DNA of 64,000 nt from Cenococcum geophilum 1.58 (taxonomy: Eukaryota; Ascomycota; Dothideomycetes; Gloniales; Gloniaceae): positions 62,001-126,000 of the forward strand of contig KV748286.1 of assembly GCA_001692895.1 (NCBI GenBank), read 5' to 3'. The notes below the pieces were generated by a model. It saw only the letters and a list, made by a program, of their open reading frames with translations, did no database searches and was not told where the DNA came from. Positions 1-11,800 of this stretch are shown one piece after another; the first letter of the stretch is position 1, and each line of letters opens with the position of its first letter. The position numbers and the translations under genes were made by a program.

Positions 1-2124
1 TAGGTTTATTAGGGTAACGGCTATAGAACTTCTAAAGCTTATAGGGACTACCTATAAAGTTCTATATAGGGTACTAAGTAGGGTCTAGGTTATATCCTTT
101 CTAACTAATATAATACTTTAACGTTTCCTTTACGAGTTTATAGGCTAGCACTTCTTTAATTTCCCATTTATTATCGCCATTAACTTAAATTAGTAGGGGA
201 GGTTTATTCTTTTGTCTAGGCAGTAGGTTATTTATAGCTTTCTATAGCTTATCTAGTAAGAAAATAGGGTAAACTTTAATTAAGTCTAGGAGCTTAACCT
301 TATATAAGTTACCTACTTTATTAAGAATCTTATACGGTCCTACTATCTTATAGTCTAGCTTACGGCTAGGCCGTTTTATCTTCTAGTTCTTTGTTATAAC
401 CTAGACCATATTACCTATAGTAAAGTTAGGCTCGCGCCTATACTTATTCGCCTGCTATTTTATTAATTTCTAGGCCTTTTTTAGGTTTATATAGGCTACT
501 TTCTAGGCTTCTTCTAAGCGCTTAGCGTACTGCTAGGCTTTCTTATAAGATAGTTTTTCGCGTACGGTTTAAGGACCTTCTGGTCTTTTTTAGTTAAAGC
601 TTATATGGGGTAGGTAACCCATTTTTAGTTAAATAGGGGCAAATCCGGTAGAGTTATGGGGTAGGGTCACTTAGGCGTAGTCTATTAAGGGTAACAGTTT
701 AGCCTAGTTATCCTAGAAGTAGTTAACAAAAGGCCGGAGTCTTTAGTCTAAGTATTAATTTATAATCTCCGTTTAACCGTCTGTCTAAGGGTAATATACT
801 ATAGAAAGCTTTAGCTTAATGCCTAAAATCTGGGTAAACTTATTCTAAAAGGCTAATATAAACTGCGGCTTGTAGTCAGATATAATAGTATCTAGTAGTT
901 TATAAATTTAGTAGACGTAGTAGATATACAGCTAGGCTGCCTCTTTAGCATCGATATTTTTATAATAGGGAATTAAGAATAGGCGCTTGCCGAAGCGGTT
1001 AACTAGGATTATAACTATATTATATCTATTACGGTCTAGAGGTAGCTTATAAAAGTCTATAGAGATATATTACTAGGGGCAGTTGGGTATTAGGAGGGGT
1101 TTCAATAGTCTTAGGGTTTTATTTTGTGGAATTGTGGACCTATAGTAGTTATTACAGTTCCGTATATAGCGGTTAATATTTATAATTATTTCGGGCTAGT
1201 AGTAGCGGTTGCTAATAATCCTACGGGTCTTATTTTTTCTAGGGTAGGCCGTAGAGACCTAGGTATATGCTTTAGCAATAAGCCAAGTCCGTAAGTTCTA
1301 TTCCTCTACTACTACTAGCCGTTCGCGGTGCTTAAATAGTCTACTTTTGAGGGACTATGGGCTAGAAACGTTCTTTGCCTTTTTATAGTACTCCTATAGA
1401 GAAGGGGCCGTACGGTTTACCTACAGCAGTTTATTAATAAGGTTTAGTTCTATAGAGTTAATAGAGTATATCTCAGCATCTAAAGAGTCTGTATTTAGTT
1501 CTGCCCGTATTTAGGAGTTAAGGTGCTCTAGTTATAGTAGCGCTTAGGTCTATAATAAGATCTTTACGGCTATCTGGTTATTTATGTCCTATTTACGCCT
1601 TATAAGAGCGTCTATATAGTTAGTGACGCCTGGCCTATATATAATTAGGAAGTTAAACTAAGATAGGGTGTCCGCCTAGCGCGCCTATCGGGCTATAAGG
1701 GCCTTTATTATTATAAAATATTTTAAGGCCTTATAATTGGAAACTACCTAGATAAACTTAGGGGTACCTTCTAGTTAGGCTCGCCAGTGCTAAAAGCTAG
1801 AGATAATAGCTAGCATTTCTTTATTGAATTGGGTAGTTTAGCTTAGCATCTACTATAGTCTTTAAATAGTAAGCAACAGGGTGCTATTCTCTATTTATCT
1901 GCTTTTGGGAGTAAACGCTAGCTATAACACTATCTAAGGTATTAGTTTCTAGTATTAAGGGCCGTTTTAGGTTAAAGTATGTAAGTAAGGAAGCAGAGAC
2001 TAGTCGTTTCTTAAGCTTATTAAAGGCCTGCCTATATACGGTGTTAAAGTAAAAGGGCCGGTCCTTATAGGTAAGTAGGCTTAGTAGCCGGGTAATCCTG
2101 CTGTAGTTTTTAATAAAGCGTTAG
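1..2124 (-). pseudogene. Gypsy-1 pol, 3' half: RNase H, integrase and chromodomain, RIP-decayed
   Basis: This is the downstream half of a Ty3/Gypsy polyprotein read on the minus strand; the upstream half is at 13268-16243. Just inside the break the frame reads RFIKNYSRITRLL, the end of the reverse transcriptase connection, followed by QAFNKLK, the usual start of the RNase H region. Integrase is recognisable near 780-830 through a YHPQTDGQ-like stretch. A chromodomain lies near 60-230, readable as VNGDNKWEIKEVLAYKLV and then SQKGYNLDPTQYP. The element is therefore a chromovirus, a group known to target heterochromatin. Stops are TAA or TAG where Gln or Trp is expected. The 3' LTR lies beyond the left edge. 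The family call is secure; domain edges are approximate. Confidence 0.9.
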
Positions 2125-2550
2125 TGTTACGGACGCTTTAAGTACGATGTTATAACTACTTGGGGAAGAGATGGAAGAAGCTAGTTAGTTAATTTAGGTA
2201 CGGTCTAGGATGGAGCCGGTAGAGCTATATGACGAGGAATGGTAACCGAGGTTATATAATGTGCTACGTATTAAATAAGAGGAATGGGAGGAACTTACGT
2301 ACCTTGCGTATAAGACGTATATTATATATAAGAAGGATTTTATAGAAGTACGGTTGTGTATTTAAGGACCCTTAGTCCCTACCTAGATAGTTCCTTCTTT
2401 ATAGTGATTTTTAGAATACAATTAGAGTTAATCTATTAGGTAACTACTCCACTAGTTATTATTACGTTGTTAACTTTTATACTTGCATTTCCTATATACC
2501 TAGCCTAATAATAGGACCCACCGTAGTTCTTACTACAAGGTTCCGTTATA
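2125..2550 (+). repeat. 5' LTR of Gypsy-2
   Basis: It pairs over its full 426 bp with 12842-13267. The terminal CA has become TA, a RIP-type change. Just after it lies AT-rich sequence with no primer binding site that I can name. A GTTAG target duplication precedes it. Confidence 0.95.
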
Positions 2551-2595
2551 TAATTACTACCTAGTTACGGTATTAAATATAGAGAGTTAAATAAC

Positions 2596-3080
2596 ATGCC
2601 ACTAAAAGCAGCTACTATAACGCCATCGACAGCGGCAACTATATTAAGGTTAGGTAACAACACTAATATAGCAGACACTAACTTATAGCAACCTGTAACA
2701 GTCGGATAGCTATAAGAAATAGTTAACTAGCTAATAGAAAATAATATAATGTTGGAAAATAGGATTAACGGGATAGGCGTAGTAAAGGTTAAGTTACTAT
2801 TAATTAAAAGGTACTTGGGAGAGAGATTAAAGCTTAAAGAATTCCTTACGTAAATGCACTTTAAGGTCGCGTAGGAAGGAGCTAAGCTGGTAATATTTAT
2901 AGATTAAATAGCGTACGCGGGATTATTCTTAACAGGAAGAGCACTTAAATAGTTTAAGCCTTACCTTATAGAAATCTAGGTAAATAAAATAACGACTATA
3001 AACTAAGAGGTACGGTTTATGTTCTTAAGTTAGAACGGATTTATAAAAAAACTTATATAAATATTTAGAGACCTAGAGCA
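2596..3080 (+). pseudogene. Gypsy-2 gag, N-terminal part, interrupted by E1
   Basis: An ATG at 2596 opens a frame starting MPLKAATITPSTAAT. It reads on, with Gln/Trp stops, through YLGERLKLKEFLT, IAYAGLFLTGRALKWFKPYL (a typical Gypsy Gag capsid signature) and IFRDLE, where it is cut by E1. It resumes at 6263 as AERKLQDIT and YITQFQTLA. The capsid would package the element RNA. The joined frame needs one single-base shift at the junction, which may be a later indel. The gag identity rests on the capsid pattern and on position just after the 5' LTR. Confidence 0.85.
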
Positions 3081-3394
3081 TCGGGAAAATATAGTACCCT
3101 TTTAATAGCCTCAATGGCTGGTGGTTAACGCAATTAGCGCGCAGTTAAGGTCATTTGGCAACTCGACCGACTAGCCTATATCGTGTTTTTTTGACACGCA
3201 GCCTGCGCGCAGCCTGCGCGCAACCTACGCGTAACCTACCAGCAATCTACGCATTTGGCAACCATAATTATATTTACCTCTTTTATACTAATAGCATATT
3301 TTAAATAAATAAAAGCTACTTTAAAGCTATTTATAAGGCTAGCAAAATAAATATTATTATTTTAGATAATTTAATATAATATAGCGATGGTTCT

Positions 3395-3800
3395 CTTCTA
3401 CCTATCTACCTATTAACTTACCTACCTGCCTACATTGCCTACCTATCTATATTGCCTACCTGTCTATATCGCCTACCTATCTGCATCTACTTGCCTGTCT
3501 GCATCTACTTACCTATCTATATTTGCTTACCTGTCTATATCTACCTACTTATCTATATTGCCTACCCGTCTGCATCGCCTATCTATCTATATTTACTTGC
3601 CTGTCTGTATCTGCTTACCTATCTATATCTACCTACCTATCTGCATCTGCTTACCTATCTGTATCTACTTACCTATCTATATTTACCTACCTGTCTGCAT
3701 CTACTTGCCTGTTTACATCTGCTTACCTATCTATATCTACCTACCTATCTGCATCTACCTACCCATTAGTATCTCCCTGTTTGTGCCTACCTGTCTGTGC
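3395..3800. repeat. Pyrimidine-rich CTAC/CTGC tandem tract
   Basis: Loose repeats of CTAC, CTGC and CTATCTGCAT-like units stay open in several frames and give Leu/Tyr/Ser/Ile-rich translations. These are by-products of the repeat and not proteins. The counterpart in E2 is the GGTAGGCA tract at 58560-58685, on the opposite strand. Just upstream, around 3190-3260, are short GC-rich repeats of the CCTGCGCGCAG kind. Confidence 0.9.
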
Positions 3801-3839
3801 TACCTTAATTCGATTAATTGATCGAATTGTTTATAGTGT

Positions 3840-4250
3840 TCGCTGGCTAGTCATTATCGTCTGGCTCTGGCGACAGTTGTCTGGTTCTGGCGATGGTCGT
3901 CTAACTCTGGAGACAGTTATCTGGTTCTGGCGACGGTTGTCTGGTTCTAGCGACGGTCGTCTGGCTCTGGCGACAGTCGTCTGGTTTTGGCGACAGTCGT
4001 CTGACTCTGGAGACGGTCGTCTGGTTCTGGCGACGGTCGTCTGGTCGTCTGGTTTTGGCGACAGTCGTCTGACTCTGGAGACGGTCGTCTGGTTCTGGCG
4101 ACGGTCGTCTGGTTCTGGTAACGGTCGTCTGGTTCTGGTAACGGTCGTCTGGTTCTGGTAACGGTCGTCTGGTTCTGGTAACGGTCGTCTGGTTCTGGCG
4201 ACGGTCGTCTGATTCTAGCGATAGTCATCTAGTTCTAGCAACGGTCCTCT
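3840..4250. repeat. 20-bp tandem array, unit CTGGTTCTGGCGACGGTCGT
   Basis: About 20 imperfect head-to-tail units. Variants include CTGGCTCTGGCGACAGTCGT and some units of irregular length. The same unit occurs on the other strand at 58006-58500 in E2, next to the same neighbours, which shows that E1 and E2 are related. The unit is not a multiple of three, so open frames here are accidental. Confidence 0.92.
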
Positions 4251-4353
4251 GCTGGCTGCCGTTCTAGTGCCTCCCTAGGTAGGGAGGATGTAAGGAAGGA
4301 AGGAAGGGTAAAAAATAAGGCGGCTACATAGGCAGAGACACGTGTAGACGCTA

Positions 4354-5247
4354 GGAGTCCTCCCCACTCCGTGCACGGTCCCACTTAATGCACGGGTCTT
4401 CCTCACCAAAATTTACTCAAATATACCTTTTTATACCACCTATAACTTAATACCCTTTTAATAGAATTTTATAAAAATATAAATATAGCTTATTAAATAC
4501 TACGTTTATAATTTCATGTAAATAAAATATTAAAAATATTAAAATTTTTGTACTAAAAATAAAGCTAAAAAAATACATTTTAATTGTAAATTAAAATTAT
4601 TAATATTAATATTAATAGGCTTATTATATAGCCATATTATATATAAGTATATAATTATTATATAAGTAGTTCTTTTTAAAATCTATTCAGTTTAATAGTT
4701 ATATATTTATATAAATTATAATAATATTTAATATAATTTAAATTTATATATTTAAATTATATACAAAGGTTTAATATTATTATTTAAAGTTATAATATGT
4801 TTTATAATAACTTAAATTAGTTATTAAAAATATAACATGGCTTATTATTACATTTAATAGAATATTTTTAGGGTTTTACTATAAAAAGTAGTATTTTTTT
4901 TGTTTATACTATAATATATGCTATAATATATACTATTTTTATATTTTTATATTATTAAAACCTGAAGTTACTACATAATAAACTATTTTTTAACTTTTAT
5001 ATCGATAGCTATTATAGTTATTTAGTTATAAGTATTGAAAAAAAATACTATATTTTAATATATTTCAGTTCTATATATAAGCTAAATAGTCTTTTATTAA
5101 AAATTTTTATCATAAAATTATAGTTTTAGTATGTAATAAGCTATATTTAAAATTTTATAAAATTTTATTAAAAGGTTATTAAGTTATGGGTTTTAGTGAG
5201 GAAAACCGTGCATTAAGTGGGACCGTGCACGGAGTGGGGAGGACTCC
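4354..5247. mobile_element. 894-bp TA-flanked MITE with 42-bp perfect terminal inverted repeats
   Basis: Both ends begin GGAGTCCTCCCCACTCCGTG; the inverted repeats are identical for 42 bp and continue imperfectly to about 58 bp. The element is flanked by TA at 4352-4353 and 5248-5249. The interior is extremely AT-rich with no ORF. The matching place in E2 (TA at 57894-57895) has no element and only one TA, so E2 preserves the empty site. A TA duplication with TIRs fits the Tc1/mariner group; that assignment is inference. Confidence 0.9.
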
Positions 5248-5269
5248 TATCGGGAATATAGCGGGGACC

Positions 5270-5780
5270 CGATGCAGAGCTTCGTGTAGAGCCTCCGTAC
5301 GCAGAGCTTCACGCAGAGCTTCGCGCAGAGCCTTGTGCAGAGCCTCTGTACGTAGAGCTTCGTATAGAGCTTCGTGTAGAGCTTCGTGTAGAGCCTCCGT
5401 ATGCAGAGCTTCGCGCAGAGCCTCGTGCAGAGCTTCGTGTAGAGCCTCCGTACGCAGAGCTTCGCGCAGAGCCTCGTGCAGAGCTTCGTGCAGAGCTTCG
5501 TGCAGAGCCTCCGTACGCAGAGCCTCGCGCAGAGCCTCGTGCAGAGCCTCTGTACGTAGAGCTTCGTGCAGAGCTTTCGTGCAGAGCTTCGTGCAGAGCT
5601 TCGTGCAGAGCTTCGTGCAGAGCTTCATGCAGAGCTTCGTGCAGAGCCTCTATGCGCAGAGCTTCGTGCAGAGCCTCTATGCGCAGAGCTTCGTGCAGAG
5701 CCTCTGTACGCAGAGCTTCGTGTAGAGCTTCGTGTAGAGCTTCGTGTAGAGCCTCGTGCAGAGCCTCGTGTAGAGCCTCT
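5270..5780. repeat. 12-bp tandem array, unit GCAGAGCTTCGT
   Basis: About 40 units with variants ending in CTCTGTAC or CTCGTGC. Because 12 is a multiple of three and the unit has no stop, several frames on both strands stay open and give CRAS-, ALHE- and AEL-type repeats. The same unit builds the larger array at 56438-57845 in E2. Confidence 0.93.
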
Positions 5781-5935
5781 AAGTAATAAGACTATATAAG
5801 ATTGTATAAGATTATATTAGATAATATATAATAGTTAAATATATAGTATATAACTTTACCTTAATTGTATGTCAAGAAATATACAGTTACCTTTTAAAGT
5901 TGCTAAGTAGGTCAACTGCGTATTATTTAACTTTT
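5781..5935. other. AT-rich spacer in E1
   Basis: Short low-complexity AT-rich stretch between the 12-bp array and the next array. I see no gene or signal in it. Confidence 0.6.
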
Positions 5936-6205
5936 AAATATATTAAGTTAGTTAATTGCATGTTAATTACGTATTAAGTTAGTTAAATTGCGTGTTAAGT
6001 TAGTTAATTGCGTATTAAGTTGGTTAAATTGCGTGTTAAGTTGGTTAAATTGCGTGTTAAGTTGGTTAATTGCGTATTAAGTTGGTTAAATTAAGTGTTA
6101 AGTTGGTTAATTGCGTATTAAGTTGGTTAAATTGCGTGTTAAGTTAGTCAAATGCGTGTTAAGTTGGTCAATTGCGTGTCGAGTTGGTCAAATTGCATGT
6201 CAATT
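5936..6205. repeat. Tandem array, unit about 20 bp, GTTGGTTAAATTGCGTGTTA
   Basis: Roughly a dozen units of 19-21 bp alternating GTTAAGTTGGTTAA with TTGCGTGT or TTGCGTAT. Units near the right edge keep GTCGAGTTGGTCAA, and the left end of E1 has a complementary ACTCGACC stretch near 3163. This array was not found in E2. Confidence 0.88.
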
Positions 6206-6262
6206 ACGCGAAACGCAAAAATCAAAGTCTACTTAAATCTCATCCTGCGAATATTTTCCCGA

Positions 6263-6900
6263 TAAGGCAGTAACTATAGCGGAAAGGAAACTCTAAGATA
6301 TTACGTAATAAACCTTAGTAATTAAGTATATAACGCAGTTTCAGACGTTAGCAATATAAGTTAAGTAGAATAATAAGGCGCTTATAGCATAGTATAAACA
6401 GGGACTTAAGGCTAAAGTTTAGGATATAATTATCCTAATGGAAGATATGGATACCCTAAGGGAACTAATAAATTAGGCGATTAAGATTAATAATTAGATT
6501 TACTAAAGGGAATAGGCTAAGAGAGGCTAGAATAGAGTTCTATAGTTATATAAGGCGTAAAGTATATAACAACTAAAGCTAAGTTAGAAACTATGGTATA
6601 GCGCAGAGCTAATAGACCTAAGTGGTACTAAAGAAGCCTATAAGAGATAGAGTAAGAAACTGTGAAAACCTAGAGGATAAGGATTAAGTAATTAAAGGTC
6701 TAAAGAGCAGAGGCTAAATTAGGGATTTTAGTAGTAGAAGATATTTAGGCGGACTTTATAATAAGAAAGATGGTTTAGAGAGGGAGCTTATATAAATTGC
6801 AGAAAATAAGGTTACTTTATAAGGGATTATAAAGATGGTTAGAAGTACTATGTAATAAAGGGAACTAGACTAATAGTAGACGATATATATATATAGAGGG
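6263..6900 (+). pseudogene. Gypsy-2 gag, C-terminal part with zinc knuckle
   Basis: The frame resumes after E1 with AERKLQDIT, YITQFQTLA, then DIIILMEDMDTLRELI and IKINNQIYQRE, the usual tail of a Gypsy capsid domain. Near 6795-6840 it reads NCRKQGYFIRDYKDG, a degraded CCHC zinc knuckle in which His and one Cys have become Tyr (C to T changes). The zinc knuckle would have bound the RNA genome. Gln codons are TAA or TAG. Confidence 0.82.
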
Positions 6901-8850
6901 ATAATAATATGCTGCGAGGAACAAAGGAATGTTTAATTAGAAGTTTTACGTTTTATTATAATAACGTATACTAAATTTATAAGGACGCTAAGTATAGCGT
7001 AAGCTATTAGCTATAAGAGCTAGCACCTATAGGATATAGAGGAACTAATAAACTAGTTTATAGATCGGATATTAAGGACGATAAATTTGATATAGGTGAA
7101 ATATTTCGTAATAATAAGGTAATAAGAGCGGTTTATTAGGAATACGCAGCCATCGGAGATGTTATACTAAAGGTAGAGGATGATTTTACTACGGAATAGG
7201 GAATATTAGTAGGGATTAAGACCTTACTAGACACGATGTCTATCGCTTTATAAGATGTAAGAGAAGTAGGATAGTAAACCACTTTGGCACTTAATAAAGG
7301 CAAAAGGCTAAAGGCTTAAGATTCTTAAGACGAGATAAGAAACGACTAAGACTCTTAAGACAAGATAAGGTAAGCTTAAGGACCTATAACAGACAAAAAC
7401 CAATAGAGTAGAGTAGTAGCTTAGTTTAGTAATATACGAATAAGCTTAGGACGAAGTTTCCTATAGGTATAAGACTCTTAAGACGAGATAAGTGAGATTT
7501 AAGACTCTTAAGATAAGATAAGAACACCAAGTAAGCCTAGTTGGACTAAGGCTGGAGCAATACTTAAGTTAGAAGCAAGTTTAGGATTAAAGAATTTAAG
7601 GGACTAAGAATTTGGAGTATAAATAAGGACACCTATAGGTAAGAGATAAGGAGCCTCTTTATAGATTAGAGAATCTATAATATAAATAGCAACTAAACTA
7701 AGAGACAGACATATGGACCTAGAGGACTTACTAGTAGAATATAGTATTTAGACTAAAGATTAAAAAGTTAATACTAAGATTAAGAAGTAGGAAGACTTTA
7801 AGGATTAAAGCGTAAGACGTAAACCAAAGGAAACTATAGAAGAATTTAGATAAAGAATTATTGTATAGCAAGAATAGAAACTAGATAAGAGATTTAGTAT
7901 ATTGGGACGTATAAAGGACAGAGCGCTAGTATAAAGAATTACTAATAGGCCTAGGGTAGGTACACTAAAAGCTAAGTAGCTTATTAAACTAGAAAACGAA
8001 GAGGATTTAGGAATTCCTACTAGGTTTAAGGAACGATATATAAAGGGCTATTATAATATAGTAATAAAAAGATATTTCCTTACGGATAAGCTATATACAC
8101 TCTAATAGCTGTACTAAAAGTGGTATAGATAGCGATATAACAATAAGTAGGAAGATTTCTATATATGGTTAGACGAGAAAGTTATCTAGGACTACCTAAT
8201 TACAGAAAAGGCCATAAATTACATTAAAGGAGCCTTAATTATGACGTTAAAGGATTTAAAGGAGTGTTTAGAGGACTGGAGAAACGAAAGGCGTATCTCA
8301 GTACCTGCGAATAAAGTTGTAACGTTTAGATTAATATAATAAAGGTTTAAACTTAAAAATAAAGATGAGTTAAGAGTTAACCTAAAGCACCTAGTATATT
8401 ACACGCTATTATGGATTATATGCGTGGATAATATATATAAGATGCACAAGAATCCAAAAGAAAAAAAATCGGAAATACCCTATAAGGATATATTGGATAA
8501 TAGATAAGCAATAATATAGGAATACTAAGTATATGCATAGCTAGTATCTAGCAGAAGTTTAGGAGTTAGGTAACTTAATACTTTAACTAAAAAAATTCCT
8601 TACGGAAGAATGCTTAGACGGATAATAGTAGTGGGAATGCCTAGAAAATACGTGTCTATAGTATATTAAAGATAAAAAGCGAACTAGGTATTGGCTAAAG
8701 AGCGAGCTAAGTGCAATAGGATCTAGTAGCTAATAGTTAGGAAAAGTAGAGGCCTATAGGACTAGAGGGAGCTAGTAGTAGAGCCTTAGACCCTTAAAGG
8801 AATTTAAGGACGATATCTAAATTTATGAGTTAAATAGCAAGATTAGCAGT
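6901..8850 (+). pseudogene. Gypsy-2 coding spacer between gag and protease, unidentified
   Basis: Nearly 2 kb separates the zinc knuckle from the protease, more than is usual for Gypsy. From about 7300 to 7560 there are direct repeats of ACTCTTAAGACGAGATAAG-like sequence. From about 7740 to 8420 one frame reads protein-like with only TAA/TAG stops: KPKETIEEFR, KDRALVQRITNRPRVGTLKA, EEDLGIPTRFKERYIKGYY, DLKECLEDWRNERR. I do not recognise a family. It may be extra gag sequence, another gene of the element, or an older insertion. RIP leaves TAA/TAG in any frame, so the frame argument is only moderate. Confidence 0.45.
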
Positions 8851-8854
8851 TCGA

Positions 8855-11800
8855 AGCGCTAATAGATAGTAGAGTAACACAAAACTATATCTTACTAGCA
8901 GTAGTTAAAAGAATGGGACTACCTTATAAATAGAAGGAGTAACCTTACCTATTAGTTATAATTTTATGAGATCTAATAGCCTACAGAGGAGGGATTATTA
9001 ATCTTAAAATAGGACCTATTTAGATAACCATTAAAGGGAGATAAATTGAGATGTCTTTTAATATCCTACTATTAGGACGGGATAAGGCAGTATTAGGGAT
9101 ACCTTAGTTATAGGAATATAATCTAAAGATCGATTAAGTTATAGGTCAGGTCGATATTAGAGATACTTAATACCGTAAAATGCGATAGTAAGCTAAAATA
9201 GTATAGTACTAAGTTGGAGCGATATATAAGGAGACTAAGTAAGGCTTAAGTTATATACTAAAGAGATACTATAAGTATGGCAAGAAACTATAGTCACTAG
9301 AAAGTGAAAAGCTGTTAGAGTATATAGTATAGGACTATAAGATAGAATTAGAACCAGGGACGAGTTTAAAGTTCTTTCCAATCTATAAGCTTACTAAAGA
9401 GGAAGGTAGAGCACTAAAAGAGTTTATCTAGGAGAACCTATAAAAGGGATATATTAGACCATCGCAGTTATTAGCGGGTTATCTAGTACTATTCGTACTA
9501 AAGAAAAATAGCAAACTAAGGCTGTATATCGACTATAGACAGTTAAACAGTATTACTAAAAAGAATAAATATCCTTTACCCTTAATTAGCGAAATTTAAT
9601 ACAGGATAAGTAACGCATAAATCTTTACGAAGATAGATCTGAGATAGGCGTACTATTAGATTAGGATTAAGGAAGGCAACGAATAAAAAGCAGTCTTTAG
9701 GTTAAAGGAAGGACTATACGAACTATTAGTTATATAATTCGGGCTTATAAACGCACTAGCGACGTTCTAGAAGTGTATTAACAATATATTAGGGGAACAC
9801 TTAGATAAATTTGTTATAGTATACCTCAATAACATTATTATCTACTTAATAACTAAGAAAGAATACGGGGAATATATTAAATAGGTTTTAAGGAGACTAT
9901 AGGAAGAATAAATGCTAGTAGCAATTAAGAAATACGAGTTCTTCACTAGGAAGACTAATTTTATTAAATTTATTATTAAACTAAGCCAACTTAGTATAGA
10001 TTTAAAGAAGATTAAGGCTATAGTAAATTAGTAAGAACTAGAGAACGTTACGCAGTTAAGATCGTTTTTAGGGTTTTATAATTACTGCAGAAGGTTTATA
10101 GCGCAATAGTTAAAGGATATTAAGCTATTTACGCAATTAACGAAAAAAGAAAAACTATAGGTATAGGGAGAGGAATAGTAAGAACTCTTTAAGAAAGTTA
10201 AAGAGTTGTTTACCTAGAAGCTAGTTCTTAAGATCTATTAACTAGGACTAGAAACGGTTATAGAAATAGATATATTAGACTATATACTAGGGGCGTACTT
10301 TATGTAGAAATATTAAGATGGATAGCACCTAGTAGTATACTATAGTCGGAAGATAACACTACTAGAGTTAAACTATAACATCTACAATAAGGAGTTGTTA
10401 GGTATAGTTACAGTATTAAAGAAATAGAGAGCATTCTTATAAGGTATAGAGAAACTATTTATAGTTAAGACGGATTATAAAAACCTAATGGAATTCCTAA
10501 TAATAAAGGAACTTAACTAAAGATAGGTTAGATGGGCAGAGATACTTACAGAATACTATTTTAAGATTTAGTATATTAAGGGTATAGATAATACATGGGT
10601 AGATACTCTAAGCTGTAAAGCTAAACTATAAAATAACGAAAAGCTATTAGGGGCTTTACTGCGAAAAGATATAGACGGATTAATTAGATATAATTACCTA
10701 AAAATTATAGCAACTTAGGAAGAACCAGAGAAGGTCTACGAGATACTAAAAAGCTTTTAGGTATAAAGAATTTTAAAGGCATAACTAGAAGATCTATAGA
10801 TGGATATATACAAAAATTAAGAAGTAAAGTATATCCTAAGAAGTATAGCAGAGCAATTTATAGAAGAGTTCTATAAGGGATTAACTTAAGAACATAATAG
10901 AGCTATGGGCTTAGTATTAAGACTTTAGGAAGAGTATATTATTAATAGAATTTAGAATATCGCAAGAAAAGTAATAAAAGAGTATCTAGATTGTTAAAGG
11001 AATAAACTAATAAGGTATAAGCTATATAGAGGGCTACAACCTATTAAAATACTAGAAAGACTATAGGAGGTTATATTATAGAACTTTATTATAAAGTTAT
11101 TAAAGTTAAGAGACCCTATTACCGGATAAGATTATAACGCGATCTTAGTAATAGTAGATAAGCTTATAAAGTAGGGATACTTTATAGCATATACAGAAGA
11201 AATATTAGCGGAAGATGTCGCTAAAATCTATATTAAAGAAGTATTTATAAGATATGGAGCATTAAGTAAGATTATATTAGATAGAGATCTAAGATTTATA
11301 ATAGCATTTTAGGAAGTGTTTTTAGCAGAGTAAGGAGTTTAAGTAGTAATTTCTACTATATATTATCTACAGACAGACGGTTAAACGGAAAGATTAAATT
11401 AGACACTAGAGTAGTATTTAAGGCATTATATTAATTATATATAGAATAATTAGGTATTACTATTACTAGTTATACAGTTTGCATATAATGCAACACCTTA
11501 AGAAGGAATAGGCATATTACTATTTAAGGCAAATTACGGATATAAGCCTAGAATATTGTTATTACTATAGTAAGTAAGGAAAACGAGTAGTATAGCCAAA
11601 GAAAGAATAAAGACGTTAATAAATCTTTATATAGACCTTATAGAATTAGTAAAGAAAGTATAAAAAAGAATAAAAAAGTACTATAATGCTAGGAGATCTA
11701 AGGGACTAGATCTTAAGGAGGGAGATAAAGTATAGCTACTATATAAAAATTTCAAGAGTTGACAACTAAGTAAGAAGTTGGACTATGTTAGATTAGGACC

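Larger units (their letters stand above)
3081..6262. mobile_element. E1, satellite-carrying terminal-inverted-repeat element, no coding capacity
   Basis: It sits inside Gypsy-2 gag. The ends are a 12-bp inverted repeat, TCGGGAAAATAT at 3081-3092 and its complement at 6251-6262. They are flanked by TAGAGCA (3074-3080) and TAAGGCA (6263-6269), a degenerate 7-bp direct repeat differing by two G/A changes. Inside are four tandem arrays (pyrimidine-rich tract, 20-bp unit, 12-bp unit, roughly 20-bp unit) and an inserted MITE. Three of the arrays recur in the same order, inverted, in E2 at 56178-59144. No transposase is visible. The TIRs suggest a non-autonomous DNA transposon, but the superfamily is unknown. 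Confidence 0.7.

Noticed and set aside
3435-4228. Open frames with Leu/Tyr/Ser repeats and a Gln/Thr/Arg/Pro-rich antisense frame
   Set aside because: By-products of the pyrimidine tract and of the 20-bp array.
5179-5799. Long open frames on both strands (AEL, CRAS, ALHE repeats)
   Set aside because: Same 12-bp satellite as above, inside E1.
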